Source: Deltaproteobacteria bacterium
GTDB taxonomy: Bacteria > Desulfobacterota > Binatia > HRBIN30 > CADEER01
Assembly (NCBI GenBank): GCA_029262455.1
Contig: JAJCZJ010000046.1
Coordinates: 1 to 64,000, forward strand
Reading direction: 5' to 3'
Length of the DNA: 64,000 nucleotides
This document shows positions 17,979 to 27,100 of the stretch, one piece after another (position 1 is the first letter of the stretch; each line of letters starts with the position of its first letter). Position numbers and translations under genes: made by a program. The notes under the pieces were generated by a model. That model was given only the letters and a program-made list of their open reading frames with translations, was not told the origin of the DNA and ran no database searches.

Positions 17979-18048
17979 AAATTGGCGTGACACCCACATA
18001 AAAACGCTGGGCCTACGGGCAACTTTGTGTGGGTGTCACGCCAATTTC
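17978..18048. repeat. Perfect 21-bp-arm hairpin (MITE/REP-like)
   Basis: GAAATTGGCGTGACACCCACA (arms 17978-17998 and 18028-18048, shown once here as its left arm from G to A) pairs perfectly with the right arm across a 29-base loop. It occupies the place where 167 bases of the pyridoxamine-oxidase region are missing relative to copy B, so it marks an insertion or deletion junction. The core CACCCACA is shared with the REP-like sequences at 16591 and 16650. Confidence 0.85.
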
Positions 18049-18049
18049 T

Positions 18050-18100
18050 GTAGTCTATTACGTCCCAAGCGCGACGCTTGCTCACGTCGTCGTCGCACAG
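18050..18100 (-). pseudogene. Fragment of a pyridoxamine-oxidase-like gene
   Basis: These 51 bases match 19946-19996, inside the intact oxidase-like gene, with one difference. On the leftward strand they encode the CNDDVSKRRAWDVIDY region. Together with the flanking 101-bp repeat they are the remains of a second copy of the oxidase locus. Confidence 0.8.
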
Positions 18101-18160
18101 CGCTGAGTTTGCTACGCAAAGGAGAAGTACTCTCTCGAAATGAAGACCGGGCATGGCTCT

Positions 18161-19192
18161 TCAGCTCGGAGCAAGAGCGGGAAACCAACCCCGCGTCCTG
18201 TTGGCGAAGGCAACGAGAGAGAGCATCACGGGAACCTCGATGAGGACTCCGACGACTGTCGCGAGTGCGGCTCCCGAGGACAGCCCAAAGAGGCTGATGG
18301 CTACCGCGACGGCTAGCTCGAAGAAGTTCGAAGTGCCTATCATCGCCGCTGGTGCCGCCACTTCGAATGGCAGGTTGAGCGCTTTTGCCGCGCCGTAGGC
18401 GATGGCGAAGATGCCGTAGCTCTGAATGAGAAGCGGAATCGCTATGAGGACGACCCGGCCCGGCTGCTCGACGATGGTCTCTGCCTGGAATCCGAAGAGG
18501 AGAACGACGGTGAGAAGGAGCCCGACGATCGACGTAGGTTTGAGCTTAGCAGCCAATCGTTCGACTGCCTCCGGCCCGCCCGACTTTGTCAGGCGTTGGT
18601 GCGTAACCATCCCCGCGCCAAGTGGGATGACGACGAAGATGATGACGGATGCCACCAGCGTCTCCCACGGCACATGCAGGTCGGTCACACCCAGGAGCAA
18701 CCCCGCAATCGGGGCGAAGGCGAAGACTAGAATGATGTCGTTTACCGAGACCTGGACGAGCGTGTAGTTCGCGTCGCCATCGGTCAGATGACTCCAGACG
18801 AAGACCATGGCGGTGCAGGGGGCCACGCCGAGTAGAATCATTCCGGCGATGTACTGCTGCGCGTCCTCGACAGGCAGCAGTCCGGCGAAAACGATGTTGA
18901 AGAAGAAAAAACCGAGGGCGGCCATGGTGAAGGGTTTGATTAGCCAATTCACCACCAACGTGAGCACCAATCCCTTGGGCTTTCGACCTACGTCCTTTAG
19001 GCAATTCGGCTCCACTTTGAGCATCATCGGGTAAATCATCAGCCAAATGAGCACCGCCACCACGAGGTTGACCCGCGCCCACTCGAGGCGCGCAACGAAT
19101 TCGAACAGGCTCGGAGCAGCCAATCCCAGGCTCACACCAACCGCGATGGCGATTGCGACCCAGACAGAAAGGAAGCGTTCAAATATTCCCAT
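18161..19192 (-). CDS. acr3: ACR3-family arsenite efflux transporter
   Basis: Inner-membrane permease that exports arsenite. The 343-residue protein has about ten hydrophobic segments and the ACR3 signatures [34 protein letters not shown] (with the conserved Cys of the transport site) and [21 protein letters not shown]. Length fits the family. The start at 19192 (MGIFERFLS) is preferred over the in-frame ATG at 19294, which would lie in the divergent promoter and overlap arsR. The gene is transcribed away from the ArsR regulator, sharing a 100-base intergenic region with a candidate operator. No arsenate reductase gene is adjacent. Confidence 0.95.
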   Translation of the reverse strand: MGIFERFLSVWVAIAIAVGVSLGLAAPSLFEFVARLEWARVNLVVAVLIWLMIYPMMLKVEPNCLKDVGRKPKGLVLTLVVNWLIKPFTMAALGFFFFNIVFAGLLPVEDAQQYIAGMILLGVAPCTAMVFVWSHLTDGDANYTLVQVSVNDIILVFAFAPIAGLLLGVTDLHVPWETLVASVIIFVVIPLGAGMVTHQRLTKSGGPEAVERLAAKLKPTSIVGLLLTVVLLFGFQAETIVEQPGRVVLIAIPLLIQSYGIFAIAYGAAKALNLPFEVAAPAAMIGTSNFFELAVAVAISLFGLSSGAALATVVGVLIEVPVMLSLVAFANRTRGWFPALAPS

Positions 19193-19248
19193 CGTACAAA
19201 CCCTTTCGATCTCTTCTTTGAAGCGGGAGCAGGACAGATATAGACACT

Positions 19249-19274
19249 CTTCGATATGGTAATGGACATCGAAG
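19249..19274. promoter_or_regulatory. Candidate ArsR operator
   Basis: CTTCGAT (19249-19255) and ATCGAAG (19268-19274) form a perfect 7-bp inverted repeat with a 12-base spacer in the intergenic region between divergent acr3 and arsR. ArsR repressors bind inverted repeats in such positions; arsenite binding would release both promoters. Assignment rests on position and symmetry. Confidence 0.6.
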
Positions 19275-19292
19275 GATGTCAATATACCTCTC

Positions 19293-19661
19293 ATGGCTCG
19301 AACCTCTCACCCTTCGCCTTGTTGCGCTCCCGTGCTCCAATCCCTGCTCGGGAAAAACGAGGCCGAGGAGCTAGCGGCTGGGCTCAAGGCGCTCGCGGAC
19401 CCCGTGCGGCTTCGCCTCTTGAGCCTCATCGCATCGCAACGAAACGGGGAAGCCTGCGTGTGCCACCTCACGGCGCCGGTGGAGCTGAGTCAGCCAACTG
19501 TCAGTCACCACTTAAAGCTCCTGCACGAAGCCGGCCTGCTGGGGCGCGAAAAACGCGGGGCCTGGGTTTACTACCGAGTGGTACCGGAGCGACTGGAGTC
19601 CTTGCGCGCAGCGCTCACAACGAGTGGCGTCAAGCAGCCGCGGCGGGCAAAACGCGCATGA
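19293..19661 (+). CDS. arsR: ArsR/SmtB-family metalloregulator
   Basis: Winged-helix transcriptional repressor of the arsenic module, 122 residues. [16 protein letters not shown] and [19 protein letters not shown] form the DNA-binding domain; ACVCHL (Cys55 and Cys57) is the ELCVCDL-type As(III)/Sb(III) site next to the recognition helix, and a vicinal Cys pair at residues 10-11 could add a ligand. It is divergent from acr3 with a candidate operator between them, so autorepression and repression of the pump are expected. Confidence 0.93.
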   Translation: MARTSHPSPCCAPVLQSLLGKNEAEELAAGLKALADPVRLRLLSLIASQRNGEACVCHLTAPVELSQPTVSHHLKLLHEAGLLGREKRGAWVYYRVVPERLESLRAALTTSGVKQPRRAKRA

Positions 19662-19677
19662 ACCACGGGCTCCGCGC

Positions 19678-19778
19678 TGAAAAATAGTATACTGCCTCCT
19701 ATTTTTAAAGATCCATTCCGTCGGCAGGGGGCGAGGGGAAGTATGTTCATCATGTCCAGAATCGCGGGGGAGCGACGG
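19678..19778. repeat. 101-bp direct repeat, copy B
   Basis: Matches 17878-17978 with five differences. In this copy the AT-rich palindrome follows the end of arsR and no ATPase gene is attached; the repeat leads into the 3' end of the oxidase-like gene. Confidence 0.9.
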
Positions 19779-19807
19779 GACGTAGGTGAATCAGCCAGTG
19801 CAGTCAC

Positions 19808-20275
19808 TCACAAATCCGTCTTGGTGCGCCAGACGCGCTTATTGAGGGAGCCGAACATTTCCGAAAGCTCCACCCGGGTCGGCACAACCTTTACTGCAAC
19901 ATAGTTGGGGTCGGTCGGTCCACCCGAGAAGAAGTCTTGCAGGTCGTAGTCTATTACGTCCCAAGCGCGACGCTTGCTCACGTCGTCGTTGCACAGATGT
20001 GCCCGGCCGCGCATCACGACGTGCACGAAGTTCGGCGGTGCGACCTGCCATTGCACATCGACCCAGGGATTCGCGGCGATCTGCCGGGCTTTGGCAGAGT
20101 TGGTAGCCGTGGCAATCCACAGAACATCGCCTTCCCACGTGGGGTGCACGGTCCTGACGCGGGGCCTTCCGTTAGCGACGGTCGCCAACGCGCACCACAC
20201 CGCCTTAGTGGCCGCGGCGTTCACATCCATGAAAAAAGCGTCCTGATCCGCCTCACCGATTCTAGTCATCGTCAT
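19808..20275 (-). CDS. Pyridoxamine 5'-phosphate oxidase-like FMN-binding split-barrel protein
   Basis: A 155-residue small flavin-binding-type protein of the split beta-barrel superfamily: CALATVANGRPRVRTVHPTW, VLWIATATNSAKARQIAANP and VQWQVAPPNFVHVVMRGRA are the typical strands and phosphate-binding segments. The substrate is unknown; relatives reduce F420/FMN-linked substrates or bind heme. GGAGG sits five bases before the ATG at 20275, better than the ATG at 20287 that contains the Shine-Dalgarno itself. Two fragments of near-identical sequence occur at 18050-18100 and 27706-27787. Confidence 0.85.
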   Translation of the reverse strand: MTMTRIGEADQDAFFMDVNAAATKAVWCALATVANGRPRVRTVHPTWEGDVLWIATATNSAKARQIAANPWVDVQWQVAPPNFVHVVMRGRAHLCNDDVSKRRAWDVIDYDLQDFFSGGPTDPNYVAVKVVPTRVELSEMFGSLNKRVWRTKTDL

Positions 20276-20329
20276 CGTTGCCTCCATTGAGCAGTTGGGC
20301 GTGAACGAACAGCCAACAGGCGTTGCCTC

Positions 20330-20390
20330 AGGTGGGCAATCGCCGCGACCCTACGATCGCAACGACCGGGAAGTCACGCAGAAACCCTAA
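20330..20390 (-). pseudogene. 5' fragment of an AAA_14/DUF4143 ATPase gene
   Basis: Read leftwards it encodes GFLRDFPVVAIVGSRRLPT and then a stop, matching the HLRDFPVVAIVGPRQ start of the Walker A region in the intact ATPase at 16711-17874. The match stops at the glycine-rich loop, so this is a decayed second copy. Confidence 0.55.
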
Positions 20391-20406
20391 ACAAATAAGC
20401 GAACCA

Positions 20407-20431
20407 AATAAGCGGGACATCCACTCAAATC
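20407..20431. repeat. REP-like 25-mer, second copy
   Basis: Identical over 25 bases to 16525-16549. It touches the truncated end of a REP-associated transposase fragment on the leftward strand, a normal neighbour of REP sequences. Confidence 0.7.
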
Positions 20432-20568
20432 GGGGTGCTGAGCATCGAGTACGAACAGATGTCCACGGCGAAAACTGCAGCCAGGGTCTTCATGCGGTCC
20501 ACCAACCACTGTTGGCGATGGTCGAAGTTGGTGCCGGTGAGCGGGTCGTCGCCGCAGATCGTCAATTT
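20428..20568 (-). pseudogene. REP-associated (Y1/IS200-like) transposase fragment
   Basis: The leftward frame encodes LTICGDDPLTGTNFDHRQQW and AAVFAVDICSYSMLS, matching the N-terminal part of Y1_Tnp REP-associated transposases, in which a C-x-Y-x-x-MSNHYH histidine motif follows. Here it breaks off just before that motif (MLS then stop), so the catalytic HUH and Tyr are missing. The break coincides with the REP-like 25-mer. Confidence 0.7.
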
Positions 20569-20896
20569 CCATATCCACAACTGTGCTGGGGGTGGGTCAT
20601 TTCTTAGGCGTTGCGGTGGGTCAAGAACTGGGCGTTGCAAACATATCTCGATCAACGCGGCGCGCGATCCGCCGGCGCATCGAATCGAGCAAGCTTCGCG
20701 AGACCATGCCAGTGCGGAACATAGGCCCCCGGCACTGCAGCGAACGAACGGAGAAAGACGGCTGTGGTCAAGCGATCTCATTGAGAGCTATGGTGCCGAG
20801 GCCCCTGCCTGGACGGAATGAGAACTGAGTCCGAGGGTACGCAATTTCCGAAATAAGCCAGTTTTCTCGAACGAGAGAATCCACGAATTCCGGAAA
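20569..20896. other. Intergenic stretch upstream of a hypothetical gene
   Basis: About 330 bases with GGTGGGTCA repeated twice near 20592-20622 and no convincing gene. Nothing else recognised. Confidence 0.3.
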
Positions 20897-21307
20897 TTGT
20901 GGATGACAGAACAAGAGATCCTCTCAATTCTGCGCAAAACCCCTGCGCTTCTGCCCCCTTTGTCTCTCGGCACAGTGCAAGCGAAGCTCACCAAAGTAGA
21001 TGCGGCTTGCAACGGTGAAACGCTCTGCGCAGTCGCTGGACTTTCTGCATCGTATGATACCTGCGCCAGTGGTGGGCCCTGCACTACAGTTTCGACGGCC
21101 GATCTCGCCCTCGGCGCTTCGTGCCTCACAATCGACAAAGGCAAAGGCAGGTTCAGGACGACGATCAACACGGCCCTACCGGGCGCTCTTGTTGTTGGGC
21201 TCAACAGCGAGTTCATCATCGGCGAAGTTGGCCTGCTCCGCAATGGGGCTGGTTCGACAGGTGGCCGTGCCAATGCGGCTTTTCGGGCCGGACTGTTGCT
21301 GCCGTGA
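20897..21307 (+). CDS. Hypothetical protein, possible remnant of an exported protein
   Basis: A 136-residue frame without recognised domain. It has four Cys residues spaced as in secreted disulfide proteins (AACNGETLC, DTCASGGPC) and an Ala/Leu-rich C-terminus ending AFRAGLLLP, but no signal peptide. The composition is like other exported proteins of this window, so it may be the tail of a formerly longer gene. No good Shine-Dalgarno. Confidence 0.4.
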   Translation: MWMTEQEILSILRKTPALLPPLSLGTVQAKLTKVDAACNGETLCAVAGLSASYDTCASGGPCTTVSTADLALGASCLTIDKGKGRFRTTINTALPGALVVGLNSEFIIGEVGLLRNGAGSTGGRANAAFRAGLLLP

Positions 21308-21571
21308 ACTTGCAAAGTTACCGGTAGGGACACTGTTGAAGATAGTCGTCGTTCGGACTCGAGCGAACCAGGGACATACCCGACCTCCAGACTCACCCGT
21401 ACAAGCTACACAAGAGCCCGAAATCGCCGAGGGCAGCTAAAAAGAGCGAGCCCTGTCAGATCGAGTATTGAGTTCTAAAGTGGACGCCGTCCGCCGGTGC
21501 TGTCGATGATCTCGGTGATCGTGCCCTCTGCCGTGATCTTGAAGACGTTGTTGCTGACCACCTGGCAGGAA

Positions 21572-22807
21572 TCACTGCTCGAAGCAGTAGAGATGGTCCA
21601 ACCCGGTGCAGGCATTGGGCGCGCCCGCATCCGTCCATGCGAAGCTGCTGAAGTCGCGACGCCCGCCGTCGGCCTGCGCTGTCGTCAGCGTCCAGTTGTC
21701 GCACGTCAGTGCGGTCGTCGCGCCCGAGATGAGTGTTCCGTCCGTCTCGGTGGCCGTCCAAACGGCGACCCCATTCGAACCAGGATCTCCGTTCTCGTCG
21801 ACGTTGATCGCTGCTAGTAGGGTTCCATCGATGAGGTCGGCCCAGTTGTTCGCAATCACGGTGCCGTCGACCAATTTGTAGGGTACCGTCGCCTGAACGA
21901 ACCTCGTACTCGGTGAGTCACTGGTATCCGATAGCCAAGCCTTGTAGGTCCCCGTGAGGCTCGGCCCCGCATTGAACGCCGCGGCCTGGCATTTGGCGTC
22001 GGCGCCAGACAGCCCTCCCAGAGCGCCCGTGAACTCAGCGTTCGTGACGAACACAAGCTTTTCGGTTGAAGCGGCTGGGGTTGCAGTACCGGTCGTTGGA
22101 ACAGTTGGAGTTGCAGTAGCACTTGGGGTCGGGTCTTCTGGACAACCCGAAGGAGCCGGTGCGTTCTTGCGCTTCATCAGCTTGTCGGTGTTCTTAGCCT
22201 CGTCACCACCAAACTCTGCGCAGTAGCGCGACGCAGCCGAACCGACAGGTAGTGCGAGAACGATTGAGTCCGCGCCGACAAACGGTGTCGTCAGCGGCAC
22301 GTTGCCGAAACCATCGTCCTTGCATACCGCCTTGATGACCTTCTCTTTCACCAAAACCACACGGCAGGTCCCTTTTGGGTTGGGGTCAACTGCGTCGTCC
22401 TTCCCTTTGTACCTGTAGCCCTTCGACCCCGCTGGATTACCAAGCCCCGTCCAACCCGTGGCGTCGAGAATGTAGGACGCGCCGTTGGCGGCATTGCCGA
22501 CATCTTCGAAGCTGAGCGTAGCGCCGCCTATCGTTGGATCTGAGCCGCCACCGGGGGCAGGTAACGCGAAGACTGCCTGGCCGGGCTGCTGCTTGGACTT
22601 CGAGACGAATTTCACCAACTTCGAGGGCTTGACCGTGTGGACCCTGCCCGAGATGTTCACATCCTGCGCCAGTGCGGATTGTGTGAGCAGTGCGGTTGCC
22701 GCGACGAACGCGGGGATTGCGACCTTCTTGCTCAATCGCGCCCGGTCGAGTCGCACCAACGCCACGAGGAGCGTTCGTTCGTGAGGCGAACATGTCGTGC
22801 GTAGCAT
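21572..22807 (-). CDS. Exported protein: IGGA/EFGG domain, TP linker, DUF1554 domain
   Basis: A 411-residue secreted protein. A basic N-terminus and hydrophobic stretch ending TQSALAQ form the signal peptide. Residues about 50-225 hold a beta-rich domain (DPTIGGATL, GSKGYRYKG, RYCAEFGG) also found at the C-terminus of the propeller protein at 29974-32067. After a PTPSATATPTVPTTG linker comes a DUF1554 domain (about 250-411; LVFVTNAEFTGALGG, YKAWLSDT, LTCDNWT), otherwise known from spirochete and other secreted lectin-like proteins. GGGAG precedes the ATG. Probably surface or extracellular; function unknown. Confidence 0.85.
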   Translation of the reverse strand: MLRTTCSPHERTLLVALVRLDRARLSKKVAIPAFVAATALLTQSALAQDVNISGRVHTVKPSKLVKFVSKSKQQPGQAVFALPAPGGGSDPTIGGATLSFEDVGNAANGASYILDATGWTGLGNPAGSKGYRYKGKDDAVDPNPKGTCRVVLVKEKVIKAVCKDDGFGNVPLTTPFVGADSIVLALPVGSAASRYCAEFGGDEAKNTDKLMKRKNAPAPSGCPEDPTPSATATPTVPTTGTATPAASTEKLVFVTNAEFTGALGGLSGADAKCQAAAFNAGPSLTGTYKAWLSDTSDSPSTRFVQATVPYKLVDGTVIANNWADLIDGTLLAAINVDENGDPGSNGVAVWTATETDGTLISGATTALTCDNWTLTTAQADGGRRDFSSFAWTDAGAPNACTGLDHLYCFEQ

Positions 22808-22991
22808 AGCCAGCTCCCTCGCAGATTACGGTGTGCACCCAAGAACTTCAAAAACGGAAACTTGTCAAGAATCCTCCGCGACGCGACCAAAAAGCTAGAG
22901 CGATTGTTCCTTCCTTAGCATCAGCATCGATCCGCCAGAACAGGGGATGTACGAAACGAGAAGACCGACCTAGTTAGAGCCGCAACGAAGA

Positions 22992-23021
22992 GGCGCCGTT
23001 CGCGATTTCGCGAACGGCGCC
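22992..23021 (-). terminator. Strong hairpin, likely terminator of the Cys-rich gene
   Basis: GGCGCCGTTCGCGA and its exact complement form 14-bp arms around TT. It lies about 85 bases downstream of the leftward gene ending at 23107 and ahead of the next leftward gene. Only a weak T-run follows, so termination efficiency is uncertain. Confidence 0.65.
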
Positions 23022-23106
23022 GCGGCCAGGAGCTCCTAGGTATCCCTTGCCACCTCCTCACGGTATCCAGATTCCGCGGCCCCTCCTGCGTTCCAGGCGC
23101 AGTGAC

Positions 23107-23577
23107 CTACTTCGTCCGGCAGCACTTCACACTGCACGTGACTTCGACCGGGAAGCTTCCCGAGTTATAAAACCCGCAAAGCCAAGCCTTCCCTTGCGCA
23201 CGGGTCTGGGATTGGGCCGTACCGTTCTCAACCCAAGCAGATCCGCCCGTTGCCAAGTAGCCCGACGGACACTGCACCTCGTAGTCCAGGGCTCCATAGG
23301 CAGGAAGAGTCTTCTTCTTCGACTGGGTGTCGCATTCCAGATCACAGACCCCGCCCGTATTCGGCGGTTCGACGGGCAAACAGATCGGGATGTAGTCAGA
23401 ACAGCAATCGCCAAAGCCGGCGCAGGCGGCGTCACAGTAGCATCCACCAGCGCCTTGCCCCCCACAGTAGTCTGCACCGCCTGGTGCCGCACAGGACGCG
23501 TACGCCGTTGCGGTAGAAAACATGGAGGCGACGGCAAAAAGACCGGCCACAGTAAAGTTACGGATGGTAATCGTCAT
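23107..23577 (-). CDS. Secreted somatomedin-B-like cysteine-rich protein
   Basis: A 156-residue secreted protein with signal peptide (FAVASMFSTATAYAS). Residues about 29-66 read C-x-CYCDAACAGFGDCCSDY, the eight-Cys pattern of somatomedin-B-like knots. The C-terminal half carries six more Cys, ending VTCSVKCCRTK. A good AGGAGA Shine-Dalgarno precedes the ATG. Likely an extracellular binding protein; partner unknown. Confidence 0.8.
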   Translation of the reverse strand: MTITIRNFTVAGLFAVASMFSTATAYASCAAPGGADYCGGQGAGGCYCDAACAGFGDCCSDYIPICLPVEPPNTGGVCDLECDTQSKKKTLPAYGALDYEVQCPSGYLATGGSAWVENGTAQSQTRAQGKAWLCGFYNSGSFPVEVTCSVKCCRTK

Positions 23578-24179
23578 TGTTCCTTCTCCTCTTTTTGCGC
23601 GCTCTCGCGCGCGGTTCTGGGTTTACGATCTTCGATTCGACTTCATCTGGCTCGGGGCGGGCGGTCCCCTGCCATGGTTCTGAGGCGGATCACGCGCGGA
23701 GGGGCGAATGGGAAGTGGCGACTGCGCAGGAGACTTCCCATGATTGGCCCGATGATCTTCGGCCCGGCCCTCGGCTCGCCGCCCTGTTCGCACCCGAATA
23801 GAAGCAACGCATCGGGAGTCGGGGCGACGAGTCTCTACCCGACGATTCGCCGACACGATCCATCGAGCCCCGCGCACCGCACCCACCAGGCCGCGACAGC
23901 GACCTGAAGAGACCGACAGGCCAACTCGCCACCGCTGGGACTCAACGACAGTCCGGCTCTGTGGAAGCTCGCGTTGACTCTCGTCGAACTCGTCGCTGAT
24001 GATCCCGAAGATCATCCGATTTCTCCGCGCTGCCTCGTGCATGGCGGGAAATCTACGCGGGGCCCGGGAAAGAGTCCTTACGCAGTTCTTACGCTATTCT
24101 GATCAAGTTCCCGGAGGTTCCGCGAGAGCGCGAAGGTCGAACTATCGCCAAGAAATGGCCGAACGGAATTCCCAACCGA
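23578..24179. other. Intergenic stretch, no gene recognised
   Basis: About 600 bases between the Cys-rich gene's start and the end of the large regulator. Open frames on both strands are Arg/Ser-rich and look non-coding. The part nearest 23578 should hold the promoter of the Cys-rich gene. No RNA or repeat was recognised. Confidence 0.35.
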
Positions 24180-27100
24180 TCAAGGTTGCCCCCTGAGTTG
24201 CCGGGTAGCCCGTCGGGAGTCCTCGAAATGTATCGCCGCGTCTTGCTCTCGACCCATGACAGTCGCCAGCTGCCCTAACAAATCGGCTACCGGCCCGTTG
24301 AACGACACCCAGTCAACAACGACTTGATCACCCCACGGCGCAAGTAGATCGTACAATCGCTCCGCCGCATCACAGTCACCAAGCCGCGCCGCCAGCCACG
24401 CATAGTTGGTCATCGTCGTGAGCCAACCACCAATGCGGGGCACCTGAAGGAAACCGCCATTTGCTTCGGAGGCTAACGCCTCCCTGGCGTTCTCGACCTG
24501 CCCTTGCGCCCACCGAATCGTCGCACTCATCACACGAGTAGACGCCGAGGGGTGGCGCTCCAACGATTCAAGCAGCTCCGAGCATTCTTGGAGTTTCCCC
24601 TGAGCCCGACGTACGCCGAACATCTGAGTCGAATAGTAGAGCTCAACATCGGGCTGCCCCATCGAGCGGCCTGCAGCCAGGGATTCAAGAGCGAAGGCTT
24701 CCGCTTCGTCGGGGCGGTTAGCGACAAGGGCGCGAACCGCCCGCCGGCGGGCAAGCACCCAGCGCGGGCCGGGCCGATTCATCTGCGCGGCCAGCTCGAC
24801 CATTTCGGCCAAACACTCGTCGAAGGTCTCGATGTCACCGCTCTCGAGGGCAGGATAGGCCTCCCACGTGGCGACCCACCAACGTTCGTCAAGGGTGTCG
24901 AGGCGCTCGGCCAGCGCCCTGTGCCGCTGGGCATTCCGTCGACGCGCGACGAGCGTCTCCGGGGTCCACATCGCCAGGTAGGACGCCCGAAGCGCCTCAA
25001 CCTCAACACTCGCATCGTTCAGCGCCCGAGAATCGCGAAGAACCTCAACACCGAGGCGATCCAGTCGCTCCCTGTCCGCCGTATAAGTAAGCTCGACGAG
25101 CAGGGATGCCTTGAGACGCACCTGAGTCACTCGGTCCGTGGCATCACCCAAGCGCAGGGCGCTTTCGAGCATCGCGACTCTTTCGTTGTCGACGGCGCCC
25201 AGTAAGCTGACGTAACCACGAGAGTTGGCCAGTGCCGCTCGGCCAAGGATCTCAGCGTTTCCCTCTTGCTCCGCTTGCCGGGCCGCATCGAGAAGGGTCT
25301 GTCTATAGCCCGGATCCCCCGCATCGCGTTGCACTTCACCCAACCCGACTAGAAGCCGGAGCCGCTCGCTTCGTCGAGCCGCCCGTTCCGCGTCAACGAG
25401 CGTCAAGGCCTTTTCGTAAAATGAGCAAGCCTCAGCGTAAGCCAGCGAGGACGATGCGCCTTCCGCTGCACGAACAGCATAGCTGATTGCGTCGCGTGGG
25501 TCGCCGAGCGGCGCAGCGCGTGAGTAATGATGTGCCAGGTCTCGAGTCTTCTGGTCGCTATCCTGTGGTCGTTGCACTTCGATGGCACGAGCGACCGCCA
25601 GATGAAGCCGTGCTCGTCGGGTCACACCGAGCTGCCCATACAGTGTCTCGCGCACCAGACCATGTGCAAAGCGGTAGCGTCCCACCCCCGTCTCATCGAC
25701 TAGACGAGCCCGAACAATCTCGGCAAGCAGATCTAACAACTCTCCGTCTTCCCGCTCGACGACTACCGACAAGACATCGGCCTCGAAGTCCAGGCCAAGC
25801 ACAGCTGCGACCGGTAGCAAGTCGACTGCGGCAGTCGGCAGGGACGAGAGCCGACGCTCGACAATCTCGGCGATCCCCGGAGAAGTGTTCGAAGCGTCGA
25901 TCGAAGTATCGGACCGCGATGCTTCGGGTGACTCGGAATAGAAACGTGCAATCTCACCAACGAATAGAGCATTGCCGTTGGTCCTCTGAACCAAGCTCTC
26001 GGCACGCGCGCGTTGATCGCCCCAATCGGCCCCCGTAGCTTCGCCGAGAATCGATTCGACGGCTGGGACTGAAAGGCCGGGTAGATCGACGCGATGCACG
26101 CTCGCTTCACCACGCAAGTCGGCCAACAGCTCGAACAACGGGGTCGCGCTAGTAATTTCAGTATCGCGATACCCGGCAATTACCATGAGGGCCGACGACG
26201 GTGTCACTTGGATGATGTGGCGCAACAACTGAACCGTCGGCGGCGTTGCCCATTGAAGGTCGTCGAGCAACAATAGAAGTGGGCGTTGTAGGGACAGCGC
26301 GACTAGCCACGCCGAATACGCCTCGAAGAGGCGATATTGCTCGGTGCTCGCGTCAGCCTCACTTGGGCCCGAAAGGCCCGGGAAAGAATGCCTCAATTCA
26401 GGGACGAGGCGCAGGAGCTCACCGCCGCCATCGGTCGGCCACTCCTCGGAACCCTCTGCCCCTAGCTGAGCGGCAAAGTGTCGCAGGGCTTCCGTGAACG
26501 GTTGAAACGGTACTCCCAGATCGTCATCGCACCGACCGAACAAGGCGTTGCAAGCGGCTTTCACTTCAGTTGCAAACTCGAAGCCCAACCTTGTCTTACC
26601 CACACCGGGCTCACCCCCAAGGAAAACGACCTGACGCTGCCCCGCTGCCGACTCCTCCCAAAGTTGTCGCAGCCGCGAAAGTTCCTGATCGCGGCCGTGG
26701 AGCGAGAACGCGCCTCGCGGCGCGATCGATTCGACGGAGAATGGCCCGAGCGACAAGCTAATGGCCCGTCTCCGTACCGCGGGGAAAATCCCACGAGCGT
26801 GCAGAACACGAACCAAGCGAGGGATGTTCTTGAGTCGCTGCTCCCCAGTGTCAAACCACTCCAACTCGAACTCGGCTTGTTCGATCTGATCCAACGCTGC
26901 TTCCGAGATACTCAAACCGCCGGGATCGCCAAGCGCTTGGATGCGCGCAGCCACATTCACCACATCACCGTAGATCTGATCTCCGTCCGTGAACACATCG
27001 CCGGCGTTGACCCCAGCCCGGAACCACAACTGCTCCTGCTCTGGAAGCCCTTGATTTCGACTCGCCGAGGACTGCTGGATCCGCTGTGCGCACCGTATCG

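Noticed and set aside
20425-20781. A complete small leftward gene
   Set aside because: Only residues about 72-118 match a transposase; the rest is unrelated, so it was called a fragment.
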